Below are positions 17,572-26,704 of a stretch of DNA of 64,000 nucleotides, piece after piece. Location of the stretch: positions 62,001 to 126,000 of the forward strand of contig JARLIS010000004.1 of assembly GCA_031291615.1 (NCBI GenBank), read 5' to 3'. The notes beneath the pieces were generated by a model, which saw nothing but the letters and a program-made list of their open reading frames with translations, searched no databases and was not told where the DNA came from. Within the stretch, counting starts at the first letter, position 1. Every line of letters starts with the position of its first letter. The translations under genes and the position numbers were made by a program. The DNA comes from Parvibaculum sp. (lineage in GTDB: Bacteria; Pseudomonadota; Alphaproteobacteria; Parvibaculales; Parvibaculaceae).

Positions 17572-18102
17572 TCAGCCCTTGTAGGGCGCGCAGGTTGCCT
17601 TGTGGCGGATGGCGTCGAGCGCCGGGAACGCTTCGGGGCTTTCGACGACGCGACGCACCAGAACGAGGCCCCTCGCCGTCGGCGCCGTGACGACATCGAC
17701 GCCTGAGGGTACATTTGCGGGAGAAGGCGCGCCGGGTCCGACCACGATTATGTCGAGATCCTTGCCGGCGGCATCGCGATCTTTGCGGACGAAGTAATTA
17801 TCGGTCCTGGCCGAATAGAGCGCGACCGATGTGTAGGGCGCAGTCAACGGCACCGTGACCCGCACCGGCCCCTTGGAGAGATCGAGCACGCAGGTCGAAT
17901 AGGCGAGATCGGGGCTCGGCCGGACAATGGTCCGCGCCGCCGCGGTTGCGAGCGGCGGGGACACGAAGGCGTTCTTCGTATCCGTTCCGATCTTCGACAT
18001 GACGCGCGACATGACGATGTCGGGCAGCGCGCGCATGGCGGCGACATGAACGATACCGGCCACCAGCGCAACGCCGAGAATGAAGAGGATGGGTCGCTTC
18101 AT
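17572..18102 (-). CDS. DUF1254-type small membrane-anchored protein
   Basis: The 176-residue product has one N-terminal membrane or signal segment (residues 4-22). The following domain (PDLAYSTCVLDLSKGPVRVTVPL, then YTSVALYSARTDNYFV) matches the DUF1254 family. It is short compared with the long DUF1254-DUF1214 fusion proteins. The ATG overlaps the stop of the upstream DUF1214 gene by four bases, so the two halves are coupled separate chains. The function is unknown; the protein probably faces the periplasm. Confidence 0.75.
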   Translation of the reverse strand: MKRPILFILGVALVAGIVHVAAMRALPDIVMSRVMSKIGTDTKNAFVSPPLATAAARTIVRPSPDLAYSTCVLDLSKGPVRVTVPLTAPYTSVALYSARTDNYFVRKDRDAAGKDLDIIVVGPGAPSPANVPSGVDVVTAPTARGLVLVRRVVESPEAFPALDAIRHKATCAPYKG

Positions 18103-18674
18103 TTGCAGCCCTCCTTCACGATCGAGGGCAGGGTCGCATTGGCGGGCGCGGCATAGACCGAGGCGTCGGGATTGTAGAAGCGCGCCGTCATGTCGAAGCT
18201 CTCGCCGCGTTTCACCGGCAGCCAGTTTCCGTCCTGCCGGTCGGCCGAGACGCGGACGATATAGTGGCCATCAGCTTCGCGTTTCACCGTGGTCTTGGAG
18301 AAGGAATAGATGCCCGCATCGTTCGGAAGCAGGTAGCTGTCGGGCCCATAGGGCGTCACGCTCCACCAGCGGGCGGCAAGGTCGCGCCCCTCGACGATAT
18401 AGGTGCAATCGCCCGAAAGCGGCGCGCCGGCGTCGTCGGTGCTTGCCGTGTAGTAAAGCGTTTCCTTCTTGTCGAGCGCGAGCAGGCCGAACAGCGCGAC
18501 ACGGGCGCGGGTATACATGTCTGCATCCATGCTGCCGGCCCCGAGGCTCGCCTTCCATGGGCCGACAGAAATGCTGTCACCCGAATTGCCGCTTCTCAGC
18601 GCCAGAAAGGCGGAGCCGAGCCCGAGCACAAGTCCGAAGACGAGAATGCCGGCCCAATAGGCGAATGCCCTCAT
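18099..18674 (-). CDS. DUF1214-type membrane-anchored protein
   Basis: The start at 18674 follows GGGAAGGA. The 191-residue product has an N-terminal hydrophobic anchor (about residues 5-25). The DUF1214-like domain includes TYIVEGRDLAARWWSVTPYG, YLLPNDAGIYSFSKTTV and DGNWLPVKRGESFDMTARFY. DUF1214 is usually the C-terminal half of larger DUF1254-DUF1214 proteins. Here it is translated first, followed by its coupled DUF1254 partner, suggesting a two-chain complex at the inner membrane. The function of the family is not established. Confidence 0.78.
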   Translation of the reverse strand: MRAFAYWAGILVFGLVLGLGSAFLALRSGNSGDSISVGPWKASLGAGSMDADMYTRARVALFGLLALDKKETLYYTASTDDAGAPLSGDCTYIVEGRDLAARWWSVTPYGPDSYLLPNDAGIYSFSKTTVKREADGHYIVRVSADRQDGNWLPVKRGESFDMTARFYNPDASVYAAPANATLPSIVKEGCK

Positions 18675-18693
18675 GCGATCCTTCCCAAAATTC

Positions 18694-19563
18694 TCAGTAC
18701 GGCCTGTCGCCGATGATCGTCGCGCGCTCCATGCGCCGCACAGCTGGCCAATAGTCCGACGCGGCATAGTGCTGGCAGGCGCGATTGTCCCAGAAGGCGA
18801 TCGAATTCACCGCCCAGCGGAAGCGGCACTGATACTCGGGGATCGCGGCCTGCGCGTAAAGGTGCTTGAGAAGTTCCGCGGAACGCTTCGGGTCCATGCC
18901 GACGATGTGCTGCGTGAAGGCCGCGTTGACATAGATGCCCTTGCGGCCCGTCTCGGGATGGGTACGGATGACCGGATGCTCCGCCTTCGGATAGAGCTTT
19001 TCATAGGCCGCGATTTCTTCATCCGTGCTGCCGCGCTTGCGCAGCATCGTGCGGAAATGGGCGAAGTCGTGGATGGCCGTCTTGCCTTCCACTTCGGCCT
19101 TCACCTCGTCGGAGAGGCCTTCATAGGCCGCATACATGTCGGAAAAGAGCGTGTCTCCGCCCACGTCCGGTATCTCGATCGCGCGGAGGACGGAGCCGAG
19201 CGAAGGTTCAAGCCGCCAGGTCACGTCACTGTGCCACGTATTCTCCCTGCCCGGATGATCGCGGTCATGCGTCAGCGCGATGAGCTCGGGGTATCCCGGT
19301 TTGCAGGGCACGAAGGGATGCACCTCCAGCTCGCCGAAGCACCGGGCGAAGGCGATGTGTTGCTCGGTGGTGATGTCCTGATCGCGGAAGAAGACGACTT
19401 TCCAATCGAGCAGCGTCCGGTGCAGCGCCGCGAGCGTCGCGTCGTCGAGCGGCTTTGCAAGATCGACCCCGAAAATCTCGGCGCCGATGGTCGGCGTCAG
19501 GGGCTTTACGGTGAAATGGGCCAAAGCGGCCGCGACATTCTCTTTGCTGACGTTCTGGTTCAT
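18694..19563 (-). CDS. TauD/TfdA-family Fe(II)/2-oxoglutarate dioxygenase
   Basis: The 289-residue protein has the iron-binding facial triad of the family: His111-x-Asp113 in WHSDVTW and a distal His265 in RACQHYAASDYW. Arginines of VRRMERATI serve as the 2-oxoglutarate anchor region. Family members hydroxylate sulphonates, sulphate esters, phenoxy acids or similar substrates, with loss of CO2 from 2-oxoglutarate. An IclR regulator is divergent across a palindrome, suggesting substrate-induced expression. It is one of three TauD-type genes in the window. The substrate is unknown. Confidence 0.9.
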   Translation of the reverse strand: MNQNVSKENVAAALAHFTVKPLTPTIGAEIFGVDLAKPLDDATLAALHRTLLDWKVVFFRDQDITTEQHIAFARCFGELEVHPFVPCKPGYPELIALTHDRDHPGRENTWHSDVTWRLEPSLGSVLRAIEIPDVGGDTLFSDMYAAYEGLSDEVKAEVEGKTAIHDFAHFRTMLRKRGSTDEEIAAYEKLYPKAEHPVIRTHPETGRKGIYVNAAFTQHIVGMDPKRSAELLKHLYAQAAIPEYQCRFRWAVNSIAFWDNRACQHYAASDYWPAVRRMERATIIGDRPY

Positions 19564-19648
19564 TGGGGCATCTCCTCCCGGGCCGTCTCGCCCATTGGCG
19601 AAAGGCTAGACCCGGCGCGAGAGCCACGGACATGGCTAAGTTTGCACG

Positions 19649-19663
19649 TTCCGCAATACGGAA
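19649..19663. promoter_or_regulatory. IclR-type palindromic operator candidate
   Basis: TTCCGCAATACGGAA has symmetric TTCCG/CGGAA arms, a pattern typical of IclR-family sites. It lies 12 bases before the IclR start and 86 bases upstream of the divergent dioxygenase gene. Confidence 0.6.
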
Positions 19664-19675
19664 TTATAGTGCCGC

Positions 19676-20464
19676 ATGGCCGCAGACCCGGACAAACCCT
19701 CTACCGTCGAGCCCGTCACGCGCGCGTTTCAGATTCTCGAAGCGCTCAATCAGCAGACGGTGACGACGCTCGCCGCGCTGCATAACAAGACCGGCCTGCC
19801 CAAGCCGACGCTGGTGCGCCTGCTCGATACGCTGATCGCCGCGGGCTATGTGCAACGCATATCGCGGGCGACGGGGTACAGCCTTGCCGAGCGCGTGTTG
19901 CGGCTTTCGGGCGGCTTCCGCCATTCCGACCGCGTGGTGGAAGCGTCTCGGCCGTTCCTCACCGCGCTTACCGCCCAGCACAAATGGTCGGTCGGGCTCG
20001 CCACGACCGATGGCGACGCGATGATCATCCGTACCGGGACGCGGCATGAGAGCCCCTTCAGCACAGATCCGAATTATACCGGGCAGCGTCTGCCCATGCT
20101 GATCTCGGCGCTCGGGCGGGCCTATCTCGCCTTCTGCGCCGAGGAAGAGCGCGAGGCGATACTCTCTCTCCTGCGCAATTCGTCGGCGCGGAGCAATGCC
20201 ATGGCGCGGGACGAAGGCGCCATCTCCCGGCTGCTCGCGAATATACGCAAGCGGGGTTTTGCGAACGCAATTCCCGTGCGCAACGACCCGATGAGGGGGA
20301 TCGCCGTGCCGGTCATGGAGAACGGCCACGCCGTCGCCTCGATCACCATGCGCTACTTCGCCTCGATGATGAGCGAGGACGAAGCGGCGCGCCGCTACCT
20401 TGCCTCGATGCAGGATGCGGCGGCGGCGATCGCGGCGACGCTGGCCGTCGCGCCCGGCGACTAG
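19676..20464 (+). CDS. IclR-family transcriptional regulator
   Basis: The 262-residue protein has an N-terminal winged helix-turn-helix (about 14-65: RAFQILEALNQQTVTTLAAL, GLPKPTLVRLLDTLIAAGYV). The IclR effector-binding domain follows (about 85-250), including LPMLISALGRAYLAFCAEEE and RGIAVPVMENGHAVASITMRY. It likely controls the divergent dioxygenase gene through the palindrome at 19649. Its stop shares the tetranucleotide CTAG with the stop of the convergent GH5 gene. Confidence 0.92.
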   Translation: MAADPDKPSTVEPVTRAFQILEALNQQTVTTLAALHNKTGLPKPTLVRLLDTLIAAGYVQRISRATGYSLAERVLRLSGGFRHSDRVVEASRPFLTALTAQHKWSVGLATTDGDAMIIRTGTRHESPFSTDPNYTGQRLPMLISALGRAYLAFCAEEEREAILSLLRNSSARSNAMARDEGAISRLLANIRKRGFANAIPVRNDPMRGIAVPVMENGHAVASITMRYFASMMSEDEAARRYLASMQDAAAAIAATLAVAPGD

Positions 20465-22431
20465 AGCCGCGCGATCGACACGCCGACCTTGCCCGGCAGG
20501 TCCGCCTTGACGTGGATGCTCTGGTTGCGCTCGTCGCGGATCACGCTGCCGCCTTCAACCTCGACGGTGAAGCCGTTCGGATATTGCAGGCGCGGCACGA
20601 AGATTTCCGCATCGCCCTCGCCCGCCGCCTCATAGACGAAACGGAAGGCGCCCGTCTCGCGCTTGAATTTCATCTTGAGAGGCCGACCGCCGACCATGCG
20701 CGCATAGGGCCTGACGAAGCCTTCGAGCGCGCGGCCGCCGCTGTTGATGTCGTTGGGCGATGAACGCTGGTCGATGGAATAGATCGACAGGTCTTCCTGG
20801 TTCCAGCCGTCGCCGACCGCCTGATCGTTGCGGTTGGAGGCGGTGTAGTTCCAATGCGTCGAAGAGATGAGCAGCTTGTCGAGCGCGTTGTACATGAGGT
20901 CGAGCGCAATGACGTGCTTCTCCCAGGGCTTCGTCCCGTGGTCGCCGGCGGCCCAAGCCTTGTAGGCGGCGGCCTGATCGAGATCGAAGGGGATGCCGAA
21001 TTCGCCGATCAATGTCGGCGCGCCGGTATTGGCGTTCAGCGTCTTCGCGTTTTCCTTGATGAAGGCGAGCTGCTTTGTATAGGCCTCCTCAATGGCTTCG
21101 GCGCCTTCGAGCACGCGGCCGGAATAGGGGTTCACCCATGTCGGGAAATTGAACTGCTTGGTGCCGAGCGTGACGATGTCGTACCAGTGGCTCGCATTGA
21201 CCGTGCGCTCCGGCGTGTCGGCCGGAAAGCCATGGGCGAAGCCTTCGCCGGGATCGAGCTCGGCAAAGAGCAGCCAGTCCGCATTAACCGCGCGAACGCG
21301 CTCGGCGACGCGGCGGAAGAACGGTCCCATGAAGTCCTTTTCCATCGAAACGGCCCGGCCGTCGCGGCGGCGGAAGAAGTCTTCATCCAGCGCCTCGATA
21401 TCGCCGGCCTTGAGGCGGTAGGCGCCTGCCCGCTCGAAGGGGCATTCGGCGCCTTTGAGCCAGATGGAAACGCCGTCGGGATTGACCCGCTCATCGCCCA
21501 CAGGCACGACGCGCATGACCTTGCGGTCGATGGCGAGGTTGGGAATGTCGCGTGTAAGACCGCGCGCGACCGCAAAACCGTCGAGGACAGACCAGGCAAG
21601 CCCCGGCCGCGGGTTGCTCCGGTCGAGTTCGCTTTTCGCAAGATGGCGATAGCTCAGCGTCTTGCCGACATAGCCCGAGCCCGGTTCGTTCAGCGAGTCG
21701 AAGCCGATGACGTTCGGCAGGTCCCTGACGCGGCGGGCGACGGCTTCCATCGCGCCGATATAATGGTCCTGCAGATAGTCCTGCACATTGACGCCGTCGA
21801 TCCTGAAGTCGGGGCAGAAAGCGCGGCCCGCGAAGAAGAAGGTCCACATCAGGCCGTTGGCGGGATAGCGGTAGTTCTGCGACCAGGTCATGGTCGGATA
21901 GCGGTCTTCCTGCCGGCCGCCGCGCGCGAAATCATACTTGTACTGCATGACGTTGGCGGCGCCTGCGGCGTGGAACTTCGTGAAGTCGAGGCCCACCGCC
22001 TCGAAGGTCCAGCCTGGCGCGCCATCGCCGCCGGTCATGCGGCTCCAGACGTCCTGATGGAAATCGACGAAGACATAGAGGCCGAAATGGGCGGCGCGGC
22101 GGCAAATCTCGGCGAAGTAGTCGAGATATGCTTCGTCATACTGGCGAGGGCCCGCATGTTCGACCGCTTCCCAGGTCGTCAGCAGGCGGAGGCAGTTGAA
22201 GCCCCAGGCCTTCAGGCGTTCGAAATGCTCCTCGGCCTCGGCCAGCGGAAAGGGGCGGCCGATGAATGAAACCGTTCGGTGGTCGGAGAAATCGGTGGGA
22301 AGGTTGGTGTGCCCGTTCGGGGTGTAGGGCATCTTGCAGTCGCCGCCGAGATTGACCCCGCGCAGGATCCGCGCGCAGCCATCCTTGTCCCTGAACCACT
22401 CACCGTCGATCGTCAGCCTCGGCAAAGCCAT
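20461..22431 (-). CDS. Glycoside hydrolase family 5 (endoglycoceramidase/steryl-glucosidase-like)
   Basis: The 656-residue protein has a (beta/alpha)8 GH5 domain with acid/base Glu249 in GFDSLNEPGSG and nucleophile Glu477 in LIGEFGIPFD. A C-terminal beta-rich domain follows (about 570-656). The architecture and motifs (LRGVNLGGDCKMPYTPNGH, WEAVEHAGPRQYDEAYLDYF) resemble the GH5 subgroup acting on glucosylceramide or steryl glucosides. No signal peptide is present, so a cytoplasmic glycolipid glucosidase is likely. It is divergent from a GH29 gene 86 bases away, suggesting joint breakdown of a glycoconjugate. Confidence 0.85.
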   Translation of the reverse strand: MALPRLTIDGEWFRDKDGCARILRGVNLGGDCKMPYTPNGHTNLPTDFSDHRTVSFIGRPFPLAEAEEHFERLKAWGFNCLRLLTTWEAVEHAGPRQYDEAYLDYFAEICRRAAHFGLYVFVDFHQDVWSRMTGGDGAPGWTFEAVGLDFTKFHAAGAANVMQYKYDFARGGRQEDRYPTMTWSQNYRYPANGLMWTFFFAGRAFCPDFRIDGVNVQDYLQDHYIGAMEAVARRVRDLPNVIGFDSLNEPGSGYVGKTLSYRHLAKSELDRSNPRPGLAWSVLDGFAVARGLTRDIPNLAIDRKVMRVVPVGDERVNPDGVSIWLKGAECPFERAGAYRLKAGDIEALDEDFFRRRDGRAVSMEKDFMGPFFRRVAERVRAVNADWLLFAELDPGEGFAHGFPADTPERTVNASHWYDIVTLGTKQFNFPTWVNPYSGRVLEGAEAIEEAYTKQLAFIKENAKTLNANTGAPTLIGEFGIPFDLDQAAAYKAWAAGDHGTKPWEKHVIALDLMYNALDKLLISSTHWNYTASNRNDQAVGDGWNQEDLSIYSIDQRSSPNDINSGGRALEGFVRPYARMVGGRPLKMKFKRETGAFRFVYEAAGEGDAEIFVPRLQYPNGFTVEVEGGSVIRDERNQSIHVKADLPGKVGVSIARL

Positions 22432-22517
22432 GACATCCTCCCCGTTTTCGTTGGGGAAAGCATAGCGGCAGTGAAATGGATTTGCACATCGAAGCGAGGC
22501 AGGGCAAAATTTATCCC

Positions 22518-23987
22518 ATGAAAACGGAAAATAAAAAATACGAGCCGAGCCTCGCTTCTCTCAACACGCACCAGATTCCCGGTTGGTATGACGACGCCAA
22601 ATTCGGCATTTTCATCCATTGGGGCCTTTTCGCCATACCGGGATTTGCTTCGTCCTATGGAAGCATAGGCGAGGTCTTCGCCCAGAAATACGACACGGCC
22701 GTCGCGCTGACGCCTTATACTGAATGGTATGAGAACGCGATCAAGGTGCCCGAAAGCGACAGCGCCAAGCACCATGCGGAAGTCTATGGCAATGCGCCAT
22801 ACGAGGATTTCCGCGCGCCCTTCCTGAAAGGGCTCGAACAATGGGACCCGAAGGCCTGGGCGCGGCTCTTCAAGCAGGCCGGCGCCAAATATGTCGTGCT
22901 CGTCACCAAGCATCATGACGGCTACAGCCTCTGGCCGACCGAAGTTCCGCATCCGAAAAAGCGCGGCTGGCATACGACGCGCGACATTGTCGGCGAGCTC
23001 GGCGACGCTGTGCGGGCCGAGGGTCTCGAATATGGCCTCTATTATTCGGGCGGCATCGACTGGTCGTTCAACACTGAACCCTTGCGCACGCTGGGCGACT
23101 TCACGGGCTCGACGCCCGGCGGGGCCTATCCGGCCTATGCGGTGGCGCAGGTGAAGGAGCTGATCGACCGCTACAAACCGGCCGTGCTCTGGAACGACAT
23201 TTCATGGCCGACGCCGCTCAGCGGGCTGATGAAGACGGTCGCCTATTATTACAATACGGTGCCTGAAGGCGTCACCAACGACCGCTGGATGCCCGTCTCC
23301 TGGAAGACCAAACTCCTGCGCTTCAAGTTCATCCGCCGCCGCTTCGACAAGAAGGTGAAGGAGATCATGCAGAGCCGCGGGCCGCAGAAGGGCATCATTC
23401 CGCCGGAGCCGCCGCATTACGATTTCCGCACGCCCGAATATACGACCTTCCCCGATGTGCAGAAGCGCAAGTGGGAAGCGACACGCGGCATGTCGCACTC
23501 CTTCGGCTATAATCGCCGCGACAAGGACGAAGACTATCTTCCGGTCGATGAGATCGTGCGCGGTTTCGTCGATGCCGTGTCGAAGAACGGCAACCTCCTC
23601 CTCAATGTCGGTCCGCGCGGCGAAGATGCGCAGATTCCGGGCGAGCAGGTTTCGCGCCTTCTCGGCTTCGGCGCGTGGCTGGAGAAGAACGGCGAGGCGA
23701 TCTACGGAACGCGGCCGCATACACATGCCGAAGGCAAGACCGCCGACGGACACGACGTCCGCTATACGCGCAAGGGCGAGACGCTTTACGCGATCGTGCT
23801 GGACGCGCCGACAAGCGGAGAGATCACCATTCTCGATCTCGCGCCGGAAGACGGTGCCAGCGTCGCGCTGCTCGGTCACGGGAACGTGGCATGGCGGCGC
23901 GCGGGCAACGGCATCGCGATTTCGCTGCCGCCATCGCTCGCCCCCTCGCCTGCGATTTCGTTCTCGATCACGCCCTTCCGGGCGTAA
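22518..23987 (+). CDS. GH29 alpha-L-fucosidase
   Basis: From the ATG at 22518 the protein has 489 residues; an in-frame ATG at 22476 would add 14. GH29 motifs are clear: WYDDAKFGIFIHWG, VVLVTKHHDGYSLWPT, YGLYYSGGIDWSF and LWNDISWP with the probable nucleophile Asp227, followed by SKNGNLLLNVGP. A C-terminal beta-sandwich is likely after about residue 400. There is no signal peptide, so it works on internalised fucosides. It heads an operon with two serine hydrolases and is divergent from a GH5 enzyme. Confidence 0.92.
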   Translation: MKTENKKYEPSLASLNTHQIPGWYDDAKFGIFIHWGLFAIPGFASSYGSIGEVFAQKYDTAVALTPYTEWYENAIKVPESDSAKHHAEVYGNAPYEDFRAPFLKGLEQWDPKAWARLFKQAGAKYVVLVTKHHDGYSLWPTEVPHPKKRGWHTTRDIVGELGDAVRAEGLEYGLYYSGGIDWSFNTEPLRTLGDFTGSTPGGAYPAYAVAQVKELIDRYKPAVLWNDISWPTPLSGLMKTVAYYYNTVPEGVTNDRWMPVSWKTKLLRFKFIRRRFDKKVKEIMQSRGPQKGIIPPEPPHYDFRTPEYTTFPDVQKRKWEATRGMSHSFGYNRRDKDEDYLPVDEIVRGFVDAVSKNGNLLLNVGPRGEDAQIPGEQVSRLLGFGAWLEKNGEAIYGTRPHTHAEGKTADGHDVRYTRKGETLYAIVLDAPTSGEITILDLAPEDGASVALLGHGNVAWRRAGNGIAISLPPSLAPSPAISFSITPFRA

Positions 23988-23992
23988 GGAGA

Positions 23993-25045
23993 ATGGCCGC
24001 GCTCGTCGCACTTCCGCCGCAACCGGCCGGCACGCCATGGCCGACAAAGTCGTGGCCGGTGGGCGACATTCCGAAGGATGCCGACCGCGCGAGGCTTGGG
24101 CAGCTGGTCGATCACGCCTTTGCGGCGGAAGCGCCGGCCGATCTGGGCGAGACGCATGCGCTGGTCATCGTGCAAGGCGGGCGGCTCATTCACGAACGCT
24201 ACTGGACGGGCTTCGGGCCGGACAAGACCTGCCCCTCATGGTCGAAGGCCAAGAGCATCACGCAGGCGCTTGTCGGCATTCTTGTCGGCGACGGCAAGCT
24301 CGACATTCACGCGCCGGCCGACGTGCCTGAGTGGCGCGAAACACCCGGCGATCCGCGCGCGGCGATCACGCTCGATCTTCTGCTCCGCATGTCGAGCGGG
24401 CTCGCCTTCCGCGAAGATTATGTGGAGGCGCAGGTCTCCGACGTGATCGAAATGCTCTTCGGCAAGGGCAAGGCGGATGTCGGCCATTTCGCCGCCTCCT
24501 TCCCGCTGGAGCATGAGCCCGGCCGCTTCTGGTCCTATTCGAGCGGCACGACGAACATCATTTCCCGTATTGCGGCGCGCGCCGCCGGCGTTTCGGGCGC
24601 GGATTTCGAGGCCTTCATGCGCCGCCGTCTGCTCGATCCCATCGGCATGACGAGCGCGCAACCGAAATTCGACGAGGCAGGCACCTTCATCGGTTCGTCC
24701 TTCTGCTATGCAACGCCGCGCGATTTCGCCCGCTTCGGGCTTCTTTATCTGCGCGACGGTGTGTGGGACGGGCAGCGGCTTCTGCCGGAAGGCTGGGTCG
24801 ATTATGCGCGCAGGCCGACATGGCAGCAGCCGACCGACAGCGGGCCTTATGGCGCGCATTGGTGGATCGGGATGGGTGGCCCCGGCTCCTTCTCGGCCAA
24901 TGGATTTGAGGGCCAGTTCACGCTCGTCCTTCCCGATCTCGACATGGTGATCGTGCGCCATGGCAAGACGCCGGCCGACAGAAGCGACAATGTGAAGGCA
25001 TGGCTGCGCAACATCGCCGATTGTTTCCGGACTGCGAGCCTGTAG
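23993..25045 (+). CDS. Serine hydrolase, beta-lactamase/6-aminohexanoate-dimer-hydrolase-like
   Basis: The ATG at 23993 follows an AAGGAG that overlaps the end of the fucosidase gene. The 350-residue protein has the class C beta-lactamase fold, with the catalytic S-x-x-K at Ser82-Lys85 (PSWSKAKS) and a Tyr-containing motif YSSGTTN near 182. The segments LTLDLLLRMSSGL-type (here LDLLLRMSSGLAF) and HEPGRFWSYSS match NylB-like hydrolases. These cleave amides or esters. No export signal is seen. Its place in the glycosidase operon hints at deacylation of glycoconjugates. Confidence 0.85.
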   Translation: MAALVALPPQPAGTPWPTKSWPVGDIPKDADRARLGQLVDHAFAAEAPADLGETHALVIVQGGRLIHERYWTGFGPDKTCPSWSKAKSITQALVGILVGDGKLDIHAPADVPEWRETPGDPRAAITLDLLLRMSSGLAFREDYVEAQVSDVIEMLFGKGKADVGHFAASFPLEHEPGRFWSYSSGTTNIISRIAARAAGVSGADFEAFMRRRLLDPIGMTSAQPKFDEAGTFIGSSFCYATPRDFARFGLLYLRDGVWDGQRLLPEGWVDYARRPTWQQPTDSGPYGAHWWIGMGGPGSFSANGFEGQFTLVLPDLDMVIVRHGKTPADRSDNVKAWLRNIADCFRTASL

Positions 25046-25081
25046 ACTTCCCGCCGCACAGGCAGGGAGACGCCCCGATCC

Positions 25082-25375
25082 ATGGGAAGCATTGTCCGGT
25101 TTCCGAGCGACCTCGTTACCGAACATGACCGCCGTCGGCTTCGTTCCGCGGCGGAGGGCAGCATTTTCGATCTCGAATTCCGCAAAAACGAGCAGGATGT
25201 GATCGCGCCATACCTTGTGCGCTGCGGACATATGAGGCCAAGCTACCGGCTGAGGAAAACCGGCGAGGGATGGGAAGCGATCGAATTCGGGGCTGAGCAG
25301 AGCGGCATCGTCGCCGCGCGGGCACGACGGCCGGAAGACCTGTTCCGCGACCTCGGCGCCCATCCCGAGCCATGA
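25082..25375 (+). CDS. Small hypothetical protein
   Basis: The 97-residue product opens MGSIVRFPSDLVTEHDRRRL after a GGCAGGGAGA ribosome site. It is soluble, mixed alpha/beta by composition, and rich in Arg and Glu. It sits between two serine hydrolase genes with short gaps (36 and 42 bases), in the direction of the operon. No family is recognised. Confidence 0.55.
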   Translation: MGSIVRFPSDLVTEHDRRRLRSAAEGSIFDLEFRKNEQDVIAPYLVRCGHMRPSYRLRKTGEGWEAIEFGAEQSGIVAARARRPEDLFRDLGAHPEP

Positions 25376-25417
25376 CATGAAATTCAAAACGAAAACGAAG
25401 CTAAAGGGAGAAGCCGC

Positions 25418-26659
25418 ATGAACGTCGTCAACAAATTCGCTAGGCCGGAAGACATGGGCATGAGCTCGGCCCGGCTTGCCGCCATTCCGGATTTCATGGG
25501 CTCCTATATCGATCGCGGCAAACTTGCGGGGCTTTCCACACTCGTCTCGCGGCATGGCGAGATCGTGCATTTCGAAAGCATCGGCCAGCGCGACCGCGAG
25601 TTGAAGCTGCCGATGGAGCGTGATTCCATTTTCCGCATCTATTCGATGTCGAAGCCGATCACCAGCCTCGCGCTGATGATGCTGTTCGAGGAAGGCCACT
25701 TCCAGCTCAACCACGAAGTCTTCCGCTATATTCCGGAATTCAAGAAGCTCCGCGTCTGGGCCGGCGGCACCAATGCGCAATGGGTGACGAAGGAGCCGGC
25801 GCGGCCGATGACGATCCGCGATCTGCTGACGCATACGTCGGGCCTCACCTACGGTTTCATGAACATGCACCCGATCGACCGTATGTATCGCCATGCGGGC
25901 ATCGGCGGCGCAGCGACAAGCGGCATGACGCTGAAGGACATGATGGCGAAGCTTGCGGATATTCCGCTGCTGTTCTCGCCGGGCGAGGCCTGGAACTATT
26001 CGGTCGCAACCGACGTTTGCGGCTATCTCGTGGAAGTGCTGTCCGGCCAGCCCTTCGACGAATTCCTTCAGTCGCGCATTTTCGGGCCGCTCGGCATGGT
26101 CGATACCGGCTTCTTCGTGCCGGAGCACAAGCTCAACCGTTTCACGGCGAATTACGAGAAGAACCCGCAGACCCGTGAGACGCGCCTTGTCGACAAGAGC
26201 GACGCGTCGAGCACCTATGCGCGGCCCAATCCCTTCCTCTCCGGCGGCGGCGGTCTCGTCTCGACCATGACGGACTATTGGCGCTTCTGCCAGATGATCC
26301 TCAATGGCGGCGAGTTCGAAGGCGTGCGCCTCGTTTCGCGCAAGACCATCGAGTTCATGTCGTCGAACCACCTGCCCGGCGGGCGGACGATGAAGGAAAT
26401 GAGCCTGTCGAGCTTCGGCGAGCTTGCCGCCGACGGCGCGGGCTTCGGCCTCGGCTTCCAGGTCATCCTCGATCCCGCCGAGGCGCAGTCCATCGGCTCT
26501 CCCGGCAATCTGTCCTGGGGCGGCGCGGCGTCGACCTATTTCTGGATCGATCCGGAGGAAGACCTCGTCGCAATCCTGATGACGCAGCTGATGCCGTCGA
26601 GCACCTATCCGCTCAGGCCGCAATTGCAGCAGCTCGTCTATGCGGCGATCGAGGATTAA
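25418..26659 (+). CDS. Class C beta-lactamase-like serine hydrolase (family VIII esterase-like)
   Basis: The 413-residue product follows an AAAGGGAGAAG site. It has Ser76-x-x-Lys79 (IYSMSKPITS), a Tyr motif NYSVATD, and a third motif WGGAAST in the place of the lactamase KTG box. The segments LLTHTSGLTYGF and SGGGGLVSTMTDYWRFCQM are typical of family VIII esterases such as EstB. It is probably an intracellular esterase; no signal peptide is visible. It is the last gene of the GH29 operon, before a REP-like cluster. Confidence 0.88.
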   Translation: MNVVNKFARPEDMGMSSARLAAIPDFMGSYIDRGKLAGLSTLVSRHGEIVHFESIGQRDRELKLPMERDSIFRIYSMSKPITSLALMMLFEEGHFQLNHEVFRYIPEFKKLRVWAGGTNAQWVTKEPARPMTIRDLLTHTSGLTYGFMNMHPIDRMYRHAGIGGAATSGMTLKDMMAKLADIPLLFSPGEAWNYSVATDVCGYLVEVLSGQPFDEFLQSRIFGPLGMVDTGFFVPEHKLNRFTANYEKNPQTRETRLVDKSDASSTYARPNPFLSGGGGLVSTMTDYWRFCQMILNGGEFEGVRLVSRKTIEFMSSNHLPGGRTMKEMSLSSFGELAADGAGFGLGFQVILDPAEAQSIGSPGNLSWGGAASTYFWIDPEEDLVAILMTQLMPSSTYPLRPQLQQLVYAAIED

Positions 26660-26704
26660 TTCATTGCGTCCATTGTGACGCCTTGGGCACTTCCGGGAAT
26701 TTAC

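Noticed and set aside
24236..26623. A 795-codon open frame opposite the serine hydrolases
   Set aside because: High-GC codon bias leaves long open antisense frames; no ribosome site or family motifs, and three well-supported genes lie on the other strand.
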